DNA of 64,000 nt, from the NCBI RefSeq assembly GCF_003711515.1, contig NW_021167079.1, positions 2,159,471-2,223,470 on the forward strand, in the 5' to 3' direction. Source of the DNA: Sodiomyces alkalinus F11 (Eukaryota; Ascomycota; Sordariomycetes; Glomerellales; Plectosphaerellaceae). The notes beneath the pieces were generated by a model. The model was not told where the DNA came from, did not search any database, and saw only the letters and a program-made list of their open reading frames with translations. The translations under genes and the position numbers were made by a program. This document shows positions 22,509 through 34,582 of this stretch, piece by piece. Positions within the stretch are counted from its first letter, which is position 1; each line of letters opens with the position of its first letter.

Positions 22509-23268
22509 GTCCCTGGCGTCCTTTTCCAAATCTCGCGACGGTATGTCGGATGCCTGTAACAGTCGAGGCAGAGTGTGAGAACGATATTTTTCGAAAAGGG
22601 GAAGACAGTGGACAAGGCAGACAAGACAGTTCTAAATGGATGATATGGACCATGACAGAGGTCCCAGACGGACCGACCGGTCATCAACCCTACTTAAAAC
22701 AACTTGGGATGAGAATGGGCCCGAGACTGCCTCCTAAGACAGGACGTGCAAAAAGGGAAATGCATTCGAGGTGCGTTGATTTCCTTGTATCCGTAATTAT
22801 CGACGGTCAGGTTGTGTGTCGCCATGTCTACAATCTGCCGGTTGAGAACTTTGAAATTAGTTTCATCTCCTTGTGCTAAGAACCATGTTGACGGTTTAAC
22901 TGGACAGGGTGACCTTTGCTGGTCCGGCAAGAGCTCAGCCTCGATTACGGAGTACGGAGTATATCAGGGAACCTAGTAATATGGGTTACTACCATAAGGA
23001 TCATCAGCAATGGAGGTTCTCGTAGGGGCATCCTCCAACGATAGCGAGCCATGTTGCTGGTTGCAGGGGCGCAAAGACACCAGGACTCCAGGAGGCATCC
23101 CAGGGCGGGGAAGCAAGACGGGGGAACGTCCAATCATATTTGTGGTATCAGTGGGAGCTCGAATGGAATGCCGGATTAGGCAACATATAGGGACAAGCCA
23201 AGGCTTTTGATGGCGACGATCTCTGGGGTGTCGGGTAAGATGGCCTTCAAGTTGGTCCGCTTCGCCTT

Positions 23269-23304
<36 letters not shown>

Positions 23305-26300
23305 TGTGTGTGTGTGTGTGCGGGTAGCAAAGTCTGCATTTCTTTCCAACCCCGGGTTTGAACAAGTCCAAGGCGTGAGGCGTACGACGTATGGAGTATG
23401 CGATCTTGTTCGATGTCTTACCAGATCACATCACTGTGAGTAAGCGGCGCCTTAGGTTCAAGCTGGTGAACAGCTGTGGTTAAGAGGCTCGAGAGGTTGC
23501 TTGCGGATGAGAAACGCATAGCCCACTCATACTGAGAGTCATTCGAGAGAGCAGACGAAGTACAGGTAGAAGCTCCCATGGACTCGCGATTCTCGCAAGC
23601 ACAGCCGCTTTGCCGAGTCTTGATTGACGACGCTTGGGAACTTGGGTTCGGATGGAGTCGCCCGATTTGATAAGACGCGAGCACGAGTCCTTTATTACGC
23701 GTAATGGGTAGGTAAGCAATGAACCCGTTCAACGGCCTGAGCTTGCTTAGGTAAGTCAGGTACCTCCATAAGGTTGGATACCTAGGTACCTTAGGTATTC
23801 GTACGGTACTTCTTCTGTCTGCAACATCTTCAGCGGGACCAGCTGGCGGCCTGAGGTTGAAGACCGAACGTTCCGCTCCCACGAGTGATGTCACGGCATA
23901 CGTTTGCGAAGCGTTGCACTTTCAGACAGGCTCACCTACCTTAGATACCCCGACAACTACACTACACGTAGACGCGCCTCAAGTCTTAGTTAACTGATAG
24001 CCGACATGCGACATTGTCGCTCGGCGGTCCGTCTCCCTATGAACTGTATTCTCGCCGAAGGAGACAGAGAGCACATGTCCGTCATATCATACCTATCTCA
24101 CCAGCACCAAGTATTGCATCACGATCTACGCTGGCCTTGGTGTGCAGAAAAGGAATAAAACTCGAGGCGGCAGGGAAAGCGCCTCTTAGCAGTCACGGAC
24201 CACATCCAACCCCTGCTGGGTAAGGTATGTGTACTTTCGTGCTCGTTGGGCTGGCAGGCTGACAGTCAGTGGTCGGATTTCGGTCGAATCTCGTTGGTCA
24301 GGTGAGCCGAACGGGATGGTAAAATAAGGGGCGCGCTCGCTGCGATGAGGTAATGTGGTCATTTTTCTGCTCTTCGAGCTGCGAACGCCCGTTGTAGTCT
24401 GGCTCGCGTCCCTTTATTATACTGTTTTTGCACATGTCAGCGCAGTCGGCACGTCAGAAGGCCCTCCAATCATCGCTCTTCTCCGATATCCGAAGTAGGT
24501 AGGTAGGTACTGGTTCGGGCAAAGGCGCAAGCCCGCCCCGCAAACGGGGTTTTTCCCCCCCCCCTTTTTTTCCTTTTCTTATTCGCACGAAGAAGAAGTA
24601 TTTCGTAACTCGTACAGTACTTCGAAGGCGGCCCCCTCTTTTCATCCTTCTTAGGTATCATCAACATCCGCCCGTCCGAGCGCTCTCAGCTCTCCGAAGT
24701 CTAGAAGTCTTCCGTACTTCGCGCATTCCTAGTAGCGTGGACGGACCGCACCAGGACATCATTCCCACGACGTAACCGTCACCGTTCGACCCCGTGGGGT
24801 GTCTGATGTGTCTGATGGGCCTGTCTCACTCCCGAGTCTCCTCCTTTCGACCACGAAGTACCTTACGAAGTAGACCCATTTCTACCATTTCTACCTCGAC
24901 CTTACTTCGTACATTATCCGTACCTGTAACCTCTCTACCTGAACCTACCTGTACACTCTAATAGTTCCCACTATCTCGTCTTTACCTTGCACAGACAGCG
25001 CCTTTTCGGTCTTCGCTTTTCCTGTCTTTTCCTTACCCGCCACTACCGACACTGTCTTACAAGCTTGCGCCTGGTGAGTGAGCGCCCCAAGCACCAGGTT
25101 CCATGTCCTGCTAACCCACGTGTGACGACAGGCTCCCAGGCGTTCTCATGCGCGCCTTGCATTGGTTTTGGGGATGCCAGAAGTTCCCGAAATACTCTGA
25201 CTCCGTACTGTCAGTTTCTCGGTGAACCAGACCCGCCGCACGTCATCGTTCGACGTTGGATGGACGAGACGAGCCATTTCATCTCGGCCCAGGTGTCAGA
25301 TATTGTCGAAAGATCGACAGCCTGACCTGAATTCCTCTCGTATGTTTGCGCTTTCAATATTCTCGTTTCGGCTCTTACTTCTTGTTCCGTATGCATCCCT
25401 CTCACATGCCGTTGCCCGAACCATGGAAAAAATGGGGGGACTAAAAAGGCGAGGGAAAAAAGAAAAGAAGAGAACAGAGGAAGAAAAAAAAGGGGAAAAA
25501 AAAAAGAAACAGAAGAAAGAAAAGCGCCCTCTCGGCATTTTACATCATCGGAAGTCGAGCATCCCTTCTGGTCCACATGGGTCAGTGACCTGTCGGGCCT
25601 GCGGATGAGCCTCGAGTCTGTCCCTGACCTGCCACACAACCACAAGTTACCACCACAAGTTACAACACAAGTTACAACACAAGTTACCACACAACCCCCT
25701 ACCTTACCCACCCCCTTTTGGGGAATACCCCAATCATGTGCCCATCCCCTGCACTTCACCACACCACGAGATCCAGCGCCTCCAACGCTCCAACGCTCGC
25801 TCCAACGCTCCAATGCCCATCCCTCGCATCATCTCACACGTGAAAGAGGAAGACAAACTCCAAAGTTCAACCCACTCCGTACACTTACAAGTCGATTCCT
25901 CTCCCCCACTAGTCTCGGCATGTTCCCACTTGATCCCTTCCTCCTCCCCCTCCCCCCCCTTCCTCTCCCCATCTCCCCATCTCACCGGCACTGCCTTGTC
26001 ATAAGCGTATTCCCATCTGAGACTTCACTTCCTTATCCCCGTACGACCGGCCGTCTTTATATTCCCACGGGCTCCTCCTCTCTATCGGCCCCCTTCTCTG
26101 GGGCACTCTGGGTTCCGTCGATGCGGGCCTCCTTACCATTACTCCCACCCACTATCCTCGCATATCCCGGCCTTCCCTCCTCATCTTGAACCCTTTATTT
26201 ACCGAGTTTAGTTTTCCATGCACTCCTTTTCGTATATTAGTTACCTTAGTTCCAAGTGATGCCACCTTACTGTCTCCAAAGCTGTCACTACTTCTACCGC

Positions 26301-26377
26301 ACGGCATTGCGTGGCTTGAACATCAGCACCATCGTCTGCCCTCTATACTGTTGAAAGTACTACCGAGGACTGACAGC
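22509..26377. other. Long intergenic region with microsatellites and dispersed short motifs
   Basis: About 3.9 kb between divergent transporter and carnitine acetyltransferase genes with no supported gene. Contents: TACGGAGTACGGAGTA near 22945; a (GA)n(GT)n microsatellite at about 23274-23322; AGGTACCTTAGGTA tracts near 23755-23800; TACGAAGTA/TACTTCGTA motifs near 24600-24910; an A-rich purine tract at 25430-25530; and four ACAAGTTAC-type copies at about 25640-25695. An in-frame ATG at 26186 could extend the downstream enzyme by 64 residues but the extension lacks family similarity. Confidence 0.5.
23274..23322. repeat. (GA)n(GT)n compound microsatellite
   Basis: A run of about 13 GA dinucleotides is followed directly by about 10 GT dinucleotides. 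It is non-coding and likely length-polymorphic. Confidence 0.9.
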
Positions 26378-28422
26378 ATGCCTACCCAAGTCCGCATCTT
26401 CAATCGGCCCAGATCCCTTGACGAGACCTTGGCAGAATCCGTTTCGGCCTCATCGGTCCCTCGGTCTCTCGCAGTCATCCCGGAGCAAAGCCGAGAACTC
26501 CCCGCCCCGTCCAAGTCTCCCAAACCAGTACATACCAACGGCGTTGGCATTGGCATTGGCGTTAACGGAACCAACGGCACTCAGCGCAGAGCCGGCGCCA
26601 ACGGTACCCACGGTGTAACAAGGGACAACAAGAACACTTCTCGCATGGCTGTCTATGATGACAAGCCAATGGAGGAAGGCGTGACCTACGCCTCCCAGGA
26701 TAAGCTGCCGCAGTTGCCCATTCCCGACCTCGAATCCACCTGTCAGAAGTACCTAGCCGCCTTGAAGCCTCTCCAGACGGTGCGCGAGCAAGCCGAGACC
26801 AGACATGCCGTGCAAGAGTTTCTCGAGCACGACGGCCCCGAGCTTCAGGAGAAGCTACAGCGGTATGCCCAGTGCAAGACGAGCTACATCGAGCAGTTCT
26901 GGTACGATTCCTATCTCAACTTCGACAACCCCGTCGTCCTCAACCTGAATCCGTTCTTCTTGCTGGAAGACGACCCGACACCCGCACGAAACAACCAGGT
27001 CACGCGTGCCGCCTCCCTGGTCGTGTCTGCTTTGGAGTTTGTGAGGGCCGTCAGGAGAGAGGAGCTCCCGCCCGACACGGTCAAGGGCACCCCACTGTGC
27101 ATGTACCAGTTCTCTCGCCTGTTCGGCACTGCCCGCGTCCCGACCGAAGACGGCTGCCAGATCGTGCAGGACCCCGAGGCCAAGCACATCGTTGTGATGT
27201 GCCATGGCCAGCTGTACTGGTTTGACGTCCTAGACGATAACTCGGACCTCATCATGACCGAGAGGGACATCTGCGTCAACCTGCAAACCATCATCGACGA
27301 TGCCGCCCAGACCCCCATACAAGAAGCGGCCAAGGAGGCACTCGGCGTCCTGAGCACGGAAAATCGAAAAGTCTGGTCGGGACTCCGGGATGTCCTCACG
27401 CGGGAGGAAGGGTCGAACAACGCCGACAGCCTCAACATTGTCGACTCGGCCCTGTTCGTCCTCTGCCTGGACTACACCGAGCCCGCTGACGTGGATGCCC
27501 TGTGCGGCAACATGCTCTGCGGCACCAGCCACGTCGAGAGAGGGGTCCAGATCGGTACCTGCACGAACCGGTGGTACGACAAGCTGCAGATCATTGTGTG
27601 CAAGAACGGCAGTGCGGGCATCAACTTTGAGCATACCGGCGTCGACGGCCACACCGTCCTTCGGTTCGCCAGTGACCTCTACACCGACACCATACTCCGC
27701 TTCGCACGGACCATCAACGGCCAAGCCCCGACCTTGTGGGCGTCGGCCAGTCCGGACCCGTCCAAGCGGGACCCGGCGAGCTTCGGCGACGTGCACACCA
27801 CGCCTCACAAGCTCGAATGGGACATGGGGCCCGAGCTCAACATCGCCGTCCGCTTCGCCGAGACCAGGTTGGCCGACCTGATCGAACAGAACGAGTTCCG
27901 CACGCTCGATTTCAAGCACTACGGGAAGAACTTGATCACCTCGACCGGGTTTTCGCCCGACGCCTTCGTGCAGATGGCCTTCCAGGCTGCATACTACGGG
28001 CTGTACGGTCGTGTCGAGTGCACGTACGAGCCGGCCATGACCAAGACCTTCTTCCACGGCCGCACCGAAGCGATCCGCACCGTTTCGGAGGAGTCGGTCG
28101 ATTTCGTACAGACCTTCTGGGCCGACAACCCGGTCGAGCAGAAGGTCGAGGCGCTGAGGCGGGCCTGCCAGAAGCATGTCAACAGGACCCGGGAATGCGC
28201 CAAGGCCCAGGGTTGCGACCGCCACCTCTACGCGCTCTTCTGCGTCTGGCAAAAGTCGGTGGACGATGAGCTGGCCAGCGGCTTCGGTTCCAACGGCTAC
28301 TCCAGTTCCGCCGACGGCTACTACTCGGAAAGGGACCCGGAGTCTGTCGTGGGGAGCCCGAGCAGAGACTCGGAGATATCCCTCGAGGGCATGGACGGAG
28401 GGGAGGAACAAGAACGACGACG

Positions 28423-28456
<34 letters not shown>

Positions 28457-28471
28457 CGACAACGACAACAA

Positions 28472-28525
<54 letters not shown>

Positions 28526-29296
28526 CAACAGCAACAACAACGGGTCACGACCACCTCCGGCCGGGTCCGCGGGGACAGCACCACCTCCCGCAGCCGCAGC
28601 GTCCCGCTCCCGCACCTCTTCGCCGACCCGGGCTGGGACAAGCTCAACAACACGATCCTCTCGACTTCGAACTGCGGGAACCCGTGCCTCCGCCATTTCG
28701 GCTTCGGCCCGACCTCGGCCGACGGTTTCGGCATCGGCTACATCATCAAGGACGAGAGCATCAGCATCTGCGTCTCCAGCAAGCACCGCCAGACCAAGCG
28801 CTTCGTCGACACCCTCGAGAGCTACCTCCTCGAGGTGCGCCGCATCATCCGCATCACCACCCGCCGCGGTTCGGGTCCCGAGACCTCGGTCGGCGCCAGG
28901 TATAGTCGCGCCCGCGAGCTCGAGGCGTCGTCGGAGCGGCCCAAGACCACTGTCGCGCATCGCCTCAAGTCCCGCGGTCGGCTCATCACCACCGACGGCA
29001 TCAGGCCTAGCCTCAACCGGACTTCGACGGGGACGCTGTCCCCGACCGAGGAGAGCCTCACGATGAGCGACGACGAGTTGGGCGGATGTAAGTCGGAAGT
29101 CCATTTATCCCTTTGAAGATTCCCTTTTGCTGACGCTTTTACAGACGGGTTCTTCGACGCCGGTATGCTCCTGCAGGCCCTCAAAGCCCGTGGTCAGGCT
29201 TTCGACCCGAATGAGACGCGGGCTTCGGAGCGTGCAGCGGCGCAGCAGGCTCGCCGTAGGGAGGTGGGCAAGAAGCTTCGGCTGATTGACTACTAG
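26378..29296 (+). CDS. Carnitine O-acetyltransferase, cytosolic Yat2-like, with polyglutamine insert
   Basis: Exons 26378-29087 and 29145-29296 (57-nt intron, donor GTAAGT, acceptor TTACAG) give 953 residues. The choline/carnitine acyltransferase family is clear: LPQLPIPDLESTCQKYLAAL, YIEQFWYDSYLNF, PLCMYQFSRLFGTARVP and the catalytic motif FEHTGVDGH with the active-site His near residue 420. The C-terminal domain has MTKTFFHGRTEAIRTVS and later CLRHFGFGPTSADGFGIGY. It moves acetyl groups between CoA and carnitine, so that acetyl units can cross membranes during growth on acetate or fatty acids. No mitochondrial or peroxisomal signal is obvious (no C-terminal AKL-type tail; ends LRLIDY), which supports the cytosolic class. 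A Gln-rich insert of about 40 residues (about 681-721) separates two conserved parts of the C-terminal domain. ATG 26378 (MPTQVRIFNRP) is preferred over ATG 26186. Confidence 0.92.
28418..28541 (+). repeat. CAA/CAG trinucleotide repeat encoding polyglutamine
   Basis: In-frame CAA repeats followed by CAG repeats and mixed CAA/CAG encode a long Gln tract inside the carnitine acetyltransferase, with two short CGA (Arg) interruptions. The run keeps the reading frame. The antisense strand reads poly-Leu and poly-Cys in other frames, which are artefacts. Confidence 0.95.
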
Positions 29297-30474
29297 TCTG
29301 CACCCACTACACGTTTCCGAATTGTCGCGTCAGTATTTGAAGCTCCTGTGCATTTGCATCTTCCGCACCACCCACCCACCACCTGCATAGGGAGCGTGCC
29401 TATTCATTGCCTTTCGGATTGTCTTTATCTTCTATTTATTTCTTCCACCTTTTTTCCCCTCGAATACCTGTCGTCATGATATATAACGAGATAGCGTTTC
29501 AATATCCGAACCAGTTGATGAGAAAATTGGATACCCGTTTCTATTTATTCCTCTCATTTTTTTTTAAATCGTCATACGCACGTTTCGTTTCAACTTTTGC
29601 AGCCCAGCCGGCCAATAGTTCATAATCCTTAGCGATAGTCGGACGTCGTGTGGACAAGTCTGATGCTGAGTATCACCCTGGCGTTGCATTGCATGATGCA
29701 TACAACGCCGTGGTGACGGTGACAGGAGCGGAGAGGTTCGGGAAGAGCCTTTCATGCATACAACGATTACTGCGGCCTCTCTTGTGCACACCCTCTCTGT
29801 ATCCGTATGTATTATTATCCCTTCGTCCGTGGGGGGCCTCGTTCCCCCGTTCCACCCCACCATCCCGACCTTGGCGATCCCCGTCCATCGATCTCCATGA
29901 TCACCACAGACGATGTTACTCAGTGACCCGAGGAGTTCCACAACCTCCACAGGGCAAGCCAACGCCTGTCTCACTTTCAATCTCAACTCCAAAGGCCTTC
30001 AAAGGCTCTCGCAATGGTATTTTGAGTGAGAACCCCCCCCATCGTCTCCTGAGTTCCGTTCAGTTGTTCACGCGAATATTCAGCAATGACTGCAATTCGA
30101 CCTCTTCAGTAACCATCATGGTCAACATACTACGAAGTGCGTATATTCGACATTGCCTGATTGACAATGAGAGACCCAAGGAGTTTCTGAACCTGGTGCT
30201 ATCCCATAAACATTCCCTTTCGGTTTTTATGTCTAACCTTGAGACGTGTCCCACATTATGTGCAAAGAAAGTGACAACGACCGAAGGGGGGAGGCGAAGA
30301 AACAAGAAACCCCAGAAAACCAAGTCCAGTGGCCTGATTCCAGGCAATAGAAAATAAAATAAAATCAGCCTACTCTGCAGCTGAGATGATGAAAACAAAA
30401 GATCTACACTATCTTTGTTTTTCACGTCCATGCTAGGACCACAGACCATGCAGCTCCAGACGAACACGGGACAA
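29297..30474. other. Convergent intergenic region
   Basis: The 1.2 kb between the 3' ends of the acetyltransferase and the membrane-protein gene. Frames at 29564-30357 on both strands show no domain and low coding quality. No other element is seen. Confidence 0.5.
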
Positions 30475-32073
30475 TCACCCCAATTCGTGCATCTGGCCCC
30501 GATGATGATCCGACTGGGTCCCCGCCTCATAGATGGTCTGCTGCCCCGGTCCGGGGGGCGAACCCGCCGCTACAGCCGGGTACGTTTGGTTCGTGCTCCC
30601 CGGGCTGACGGGCGGGATATTGCTCATGCGGTTGGAGCCGGCCGACACGAAACTCGGGCTGACGCTATTGCGGTCCGCGGGTTGCTGCGGCGCGAGGCCG
30701 GCTGCGGGATAATACGCATGCTGCTGCTGCTGCTGCTGCGGTGCCGGCGGCGTCGGCGCGTATTGGTATCCTGGTTGCCCGTGAGGTTCGTGCCCCGGAG
30801 TCTGTCCCGGGGACGGTGTGTGCTGGGGACCCTGGACGTAGCCGAACTTGGTCGGGTCGTAGTAGGGCTGTTGCGGATTTGGCGAGGCGGGATGCTGCTG
30901 TTGTTGCATCATGGGGGCGACGCCTGGTGGAGGAGAATAGGGGCCCTGAGGAGGGCCCGACTGTTGCATCTGGGGCGGCATGGGAGGTTGTTGTTGTTCT
31001 TGTTGTGGCGCTTGCGCGTCATTCTTCTTGGACCTTCGGAAGAAGAACCAGATGAGGGCACCGATGAGGGCGAGCCCCGCGACACCGCCAACGGCACCGC
31101 CGACGATGGCACCAACAGGTGTCGAGGAGCCCTCGTCACTATTGCCTTGGTCGTCATTGTCGTTGTCGCTGTCGTCACCGCCACTATTGCCGTTGTCGTC
31201 ACCTGTGCCGTCGCCTGTGCCGTTGCCAGTGTCGTTGCCGTCGTCGTCGTCGTCGCCGTTGTCGCCGTCCGTGTCGCTGGGCGTGGGGCCCGTGGCGTCG
31301 GCCCTAGTACTCACGTCCAGATCGGTGCTCGGCTCCGTATCGCTCAGGGTGACGGGAATCTCAGCCCACTCCTCGGCATCCGTTTGACCATGATAAGTCG
31401 TGGTGGCTGCGTAAAATCCGGGGCTTGCGGCGCAGAAATAGTCCCAAATGTTGGACGAAAATGATATGCTGTTGCAGTAGGGGCCGGCCGCGCCAGTGCT
31501 ATACATTAAAAAAAATTAAAAAAAACCCCCTCGTCAGGTGTTACGGTTGCATGCGACGGGCAATATGTACTGATGAACCTCGACGACCATCAACGTAGAT
31601 TGGAGAAATAGGGGGTGAACATACCACTTGAGAGTCTCCGTGTCGAATAGGCAGTTGCCGCTACATAGACCAGACGAAACCTCTGCGTCGTCGTAGCACG
31701 CTGGGTGGTAGCCGCCACACTCTGCTGCGTTACAACACACGATTGCGCCAGGTTCGTCAGCCATGGCTGTTGCGATCACGCAATTGTAGCCGGTATAGCA
31801 GGTGTAGACCAGATCTGTGCTGCCGTCGACATAGCCGCAGGTGTTGTCGGGGGCCAGGAAGAGCGTTTCGACCAGATCGGCTTGCCGTCGGCGGACGTCC
31901 AAGGAGGGGGTGGGTTTTGGTGTCGGCCTGGGAATAAACCCCTCCAGAGCGGGAAACTCGAGAGTAGTGGTGGCATGGGGAAAGTGGACTTCGTAAAGGC
32001 GAGCTCTGACGCCGGATGTGAGGAGCAAAGCCCCTACCGCGAGGGATGATGAAATGGTGTTGACGTTCCCCAT
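30475..32073 (-). CDS. Single-pass Cys-rich surface protein with Asp/Gly-rich linker and Pro/Gln tail
   Basis: Exons 32073-31625 and 31498-30475 (126-nt intron; donor GTATGT, acceptor GTATAG after a T-rich tract) give 490 residues. The layout seen directly is: N-terminal signal sequence (MGNVNTISSSLAVGALLLTS); an ectodomain with many Cys, including NTCGYVDGS, VCCNAAECGGYHPACYDD and GLCSGNCLFDTETLKC; an Asp/Asn/Gly-rich linker; a Gly-rich transmembrane helix near 276-302 (VGAIVGGAVGGVAGLALIGA) followed by basic FFFRRSKK; and a cytoplasmic tail rich in Pro, Gln, Tyr and Gly. This resembles fungal Mid2/Wsc-like surface sensors and similar membrane-anchored proteins in architecture only; the Cys pattern is not one I can name. 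The acidic linker lies where sensors usually have a Ser/Thr-rich mucin region. Function is unassigned. Confidence 0.8.
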
Positions 32074-32226
32074 GATGCCGGATAGATCTTTCGCAAAACC
32101 TGGGATGTGTTGATTCTATCTATGTCCCAGGCATACGAAAGGCTGGTAGAAGACGAGAAGAGGTCTGCCCAGCACTCCGTATGATGCACCTAAAGGACGA
32201 GGATTTAATGGAACGACGACGAGGCA

Positions 32227-32257
<31 letters not shown>

Positions 32258-33526
32258 CAAAAAGACAAAAAGAGAGGTAGATAGAATCAACATGCGTCCC
32301 CATGAAAGGGGGTCAGCCTGGTCCCCCCGTCCCCCTCATTTCCTCTTTTTCCGATGGGCAGGGCATCAACCGAGATCTACGTTGTAACTGCAAGCCTGTT
32401 AGCCCGTTTGGGGGAGCTTCTTTCGAATCCAACGCGCGAGGCGGACACGGGCTTAGTCTAAGCCCCGTTGGGATGATACGCTATGGTGTGGTTGGAGGGG
32501 GAGAAATTGAGACATTGGCCTGAAGATCAGAATGCCAAGCATCATGGCTCATCTTGGACCAATTGAAGCAAGGCTCGTTGGCGTGGCTTGCAGGGTGCAG
32601 GAGCTGAGCCATCTCGCTTTATCGGGGGTGTATTTGGACGACTGGGCTCTCTTCCCAGATGGATGGGGGGGAATTTTACACCCCCTTTCCCCCTCAGGTC
32701 CCCGGCGCGGACGAGGAAAACGACGCAGAGGGTGTTCCATTTCTTCAACGCGGCGTGGACGTGGAGAAGTGAGGGTCGAAAAGGTTCCACGACAAAAGAA
32801 GGGAATTGATACTTAGTCGTAACCCCTATGATGTTCGTGTCCGGACTCCATCCTGAGTAAAATCGTGTGCTCATCTTTGACGTTGATGGCAAGGCTCTCT
32901 CAGTCTGAACAGAACCCTTCCGCCCCCCCCCCCGGGTTTAATCTCCAAATGTCCGTTTGGTCATCTCTGCCTGGCCCCCTGTAAGTAACGAATAGGGAGC
33001 TCCCCCCACAGGCGGTATGGAGCCAGGGAAGGGTCATCTCTCGGAACAGCTCTCGGAACAAACCCTACACGGTGGGGAAATAATCGACCCTATTATTAGA
33101 ATAGGAAACCCCAGTTCGAATGTACGAATACATAGGTAGCCTGCCCTCACCGAGGATCGATGCAAGAAATAATTCCGCTTCTTATGTTTTCGTCAACGGA
33201 AGCTGGCCGGGTCTCGCTGACTGGGAATGTTGTCTTTGGCAGGGTCGTGGGAGGTGAGAAAGAGAAGGTCGAAGAGAGACAATGGCGGATAATGAACAGG
33301 AGATGTACCCGAAGTACCTGCTTTACATTGTACGTGTATGCCTTGCCCCGCCTACCGTTACCAACGCTCCACTTATTCTGTAGTGCTTATTACCCAAGAC
33401 AGTTGCTGTCTGCCGTTGTTGTGCGTTGTTGTGGGTAACCCTCGCTGACTATTAGTCAGCGGCTCCCCGAAAGCTTTGTCTCCTGCTGGCACCTTTCCTA
33501 CCTAAGGTACCGTAGGTTCCCTAATA
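32074..33526. other. Intergenic region bordering the transposon island
   Basis: About 1.45 kb with no supported gene. It has a GA microsatellite at 32231-32257 and a C-run at 32923-32933. Sequence composition is normal for the unique part of this genome up to about 33520 and then becomes AT-rich with few CpA dinucleotides, marking the island edge. Confidence 0.55.
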
Positions 33527-33691
33527 ATTAAGGGGACTTAATAGAGAGACCTCACGTTTTAATATCAAGACCTTAACCGTGATATTTTAGTGGGGCTATA
33601 AACCCGCCGCTAAGATATATATATACCGTACCTATTTTGTATATAACTTTATATAGAAAATCGTAGGCGATATCGTAAACCTTAACGTATT
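33527..33691 (+). repeat. Left terminal inverted repeat of the island
   Basis: It starts ATTAAGGGGACTTAATAG and pairs with the reverse complement of 48117-48281. Shared blocks include AGACCTCACGTTTTAATATC and TATATATACCG. Length and identity were judged by eye. Confidence 0.75.
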
Positions 33692-33699
33692 ACTTCCTA

Positions 33700-34577
33700 T
33701 ACCATAACTCTGAATCTAACCGCCTAAAACACTATTATAATATCCTATACGATATCCTACCCGATATTCTCCTTAAAGTGACCGATTACCCTTATAGCTC
33801 CGAGATAAGTGTTAATATTTTATTTTTTATTATTTATTACGCTATTCTCGCTTAGCTAAGCTAGGCTAGCCACCTAGGTAATAGTCCTTCTCTAATTCTT
33901 AAGGGGAAACCGTTAATAGATAAAAACCCCTACGCTCTTATTATATAGATAGTTTTATTATACATGGCCGCTATGGTATCGCTCCGCGGCCCCGTTTTTA
34001 TCGCTATTCGAAAACCGGATCTTACCTCCGGGCTAATAGCTAATAGGAGTCGGCTAGTTAGTTTAGTAGGTACCGTGTTAGTCGTACGCGCCCTCGGTGC
34101 GTTATCGCTATAGTCCCTCGCCGCCGTCCTTTCCTTTATTCCGGATCCGGCGAGGTTATTCTTCCCTCGTCGCGGCACCTTTTATACCCTCCCTCCCTTC
34201 TATAAGGGGGGGGGCACGCCTACCCCCCTCTTACTCCTTCCTTTATTTATTATTTATTCTAAAACCTCCTTTATATACCTATTATTTATAATAGCCCTTA
34301 TTTAGTTATATACCTCCCTTACTCACGCTATATAGGCTTTCTAGTATAAGCGCTATAGTATAGACCGGGCGTGGCTACTATTCCCTAAAAGGCATAGTGA
34401 CTCGTAAGGCTAATCTACCGCTCCCTTTTCTTATAACCCTCCCTCTTTTCCTCTCTTTTCCTCCTTTCCTCTTTTCCTCCTTTAAGCTATCGTTCTTAAG
34501 ATAAGTTTTATATAGTCGGTACGATATAGGTATAGCCCTAGAATTTCTATACGGGATCCCCGGTGCTATTCGGCTAT
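33700..34577. other. Unidentified remnant inside the island, left of the chromovirus
   Basis: AT-rich RIP-affected DNA with a GC-richer pocket. From about 33950 to 34290 the plus strand is open for over 100 codons (including MAAMVSLRGPVFIAIRKPD), and the minus strand is open at 33930-34178. Neither product is recognised. It could be part of the body of the TIR element that the chromovirus interrupted. Confidence 0.4.
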
Positions 34578-34582
34578 ATAGT
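34578..34582. repeat. Target-site duplication, left copy (ATAGT)
   Basis: The five bases directly before the left LTR are identical to the five bases directly after the right LTR (41912-41916). Confidence 0.85.

Noticed and set aside
25640..25695. Repeated ACAAGTTAC units as a possible regulatory array
   Set aside because: Short, few copies in a low-complexity AC-rich stretch. Noted in the intergenic entry only.
26186..26377. Upstream ATG extending the carnitine acetyltransferase
   Set aside because: The 64 extra residues show no targeting pattern or family similarity, so the downstream ATG is preferred.
27230..29104. 624-codon open frame on the minus strand opposite the carnitine acetyltransferase
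   Set aside because: It mirrors a high-GC coding region in the other strand, contains poly-Leu from the CAG repeat, and has no domain. The plus-strand protein has clear catalytic motifs.
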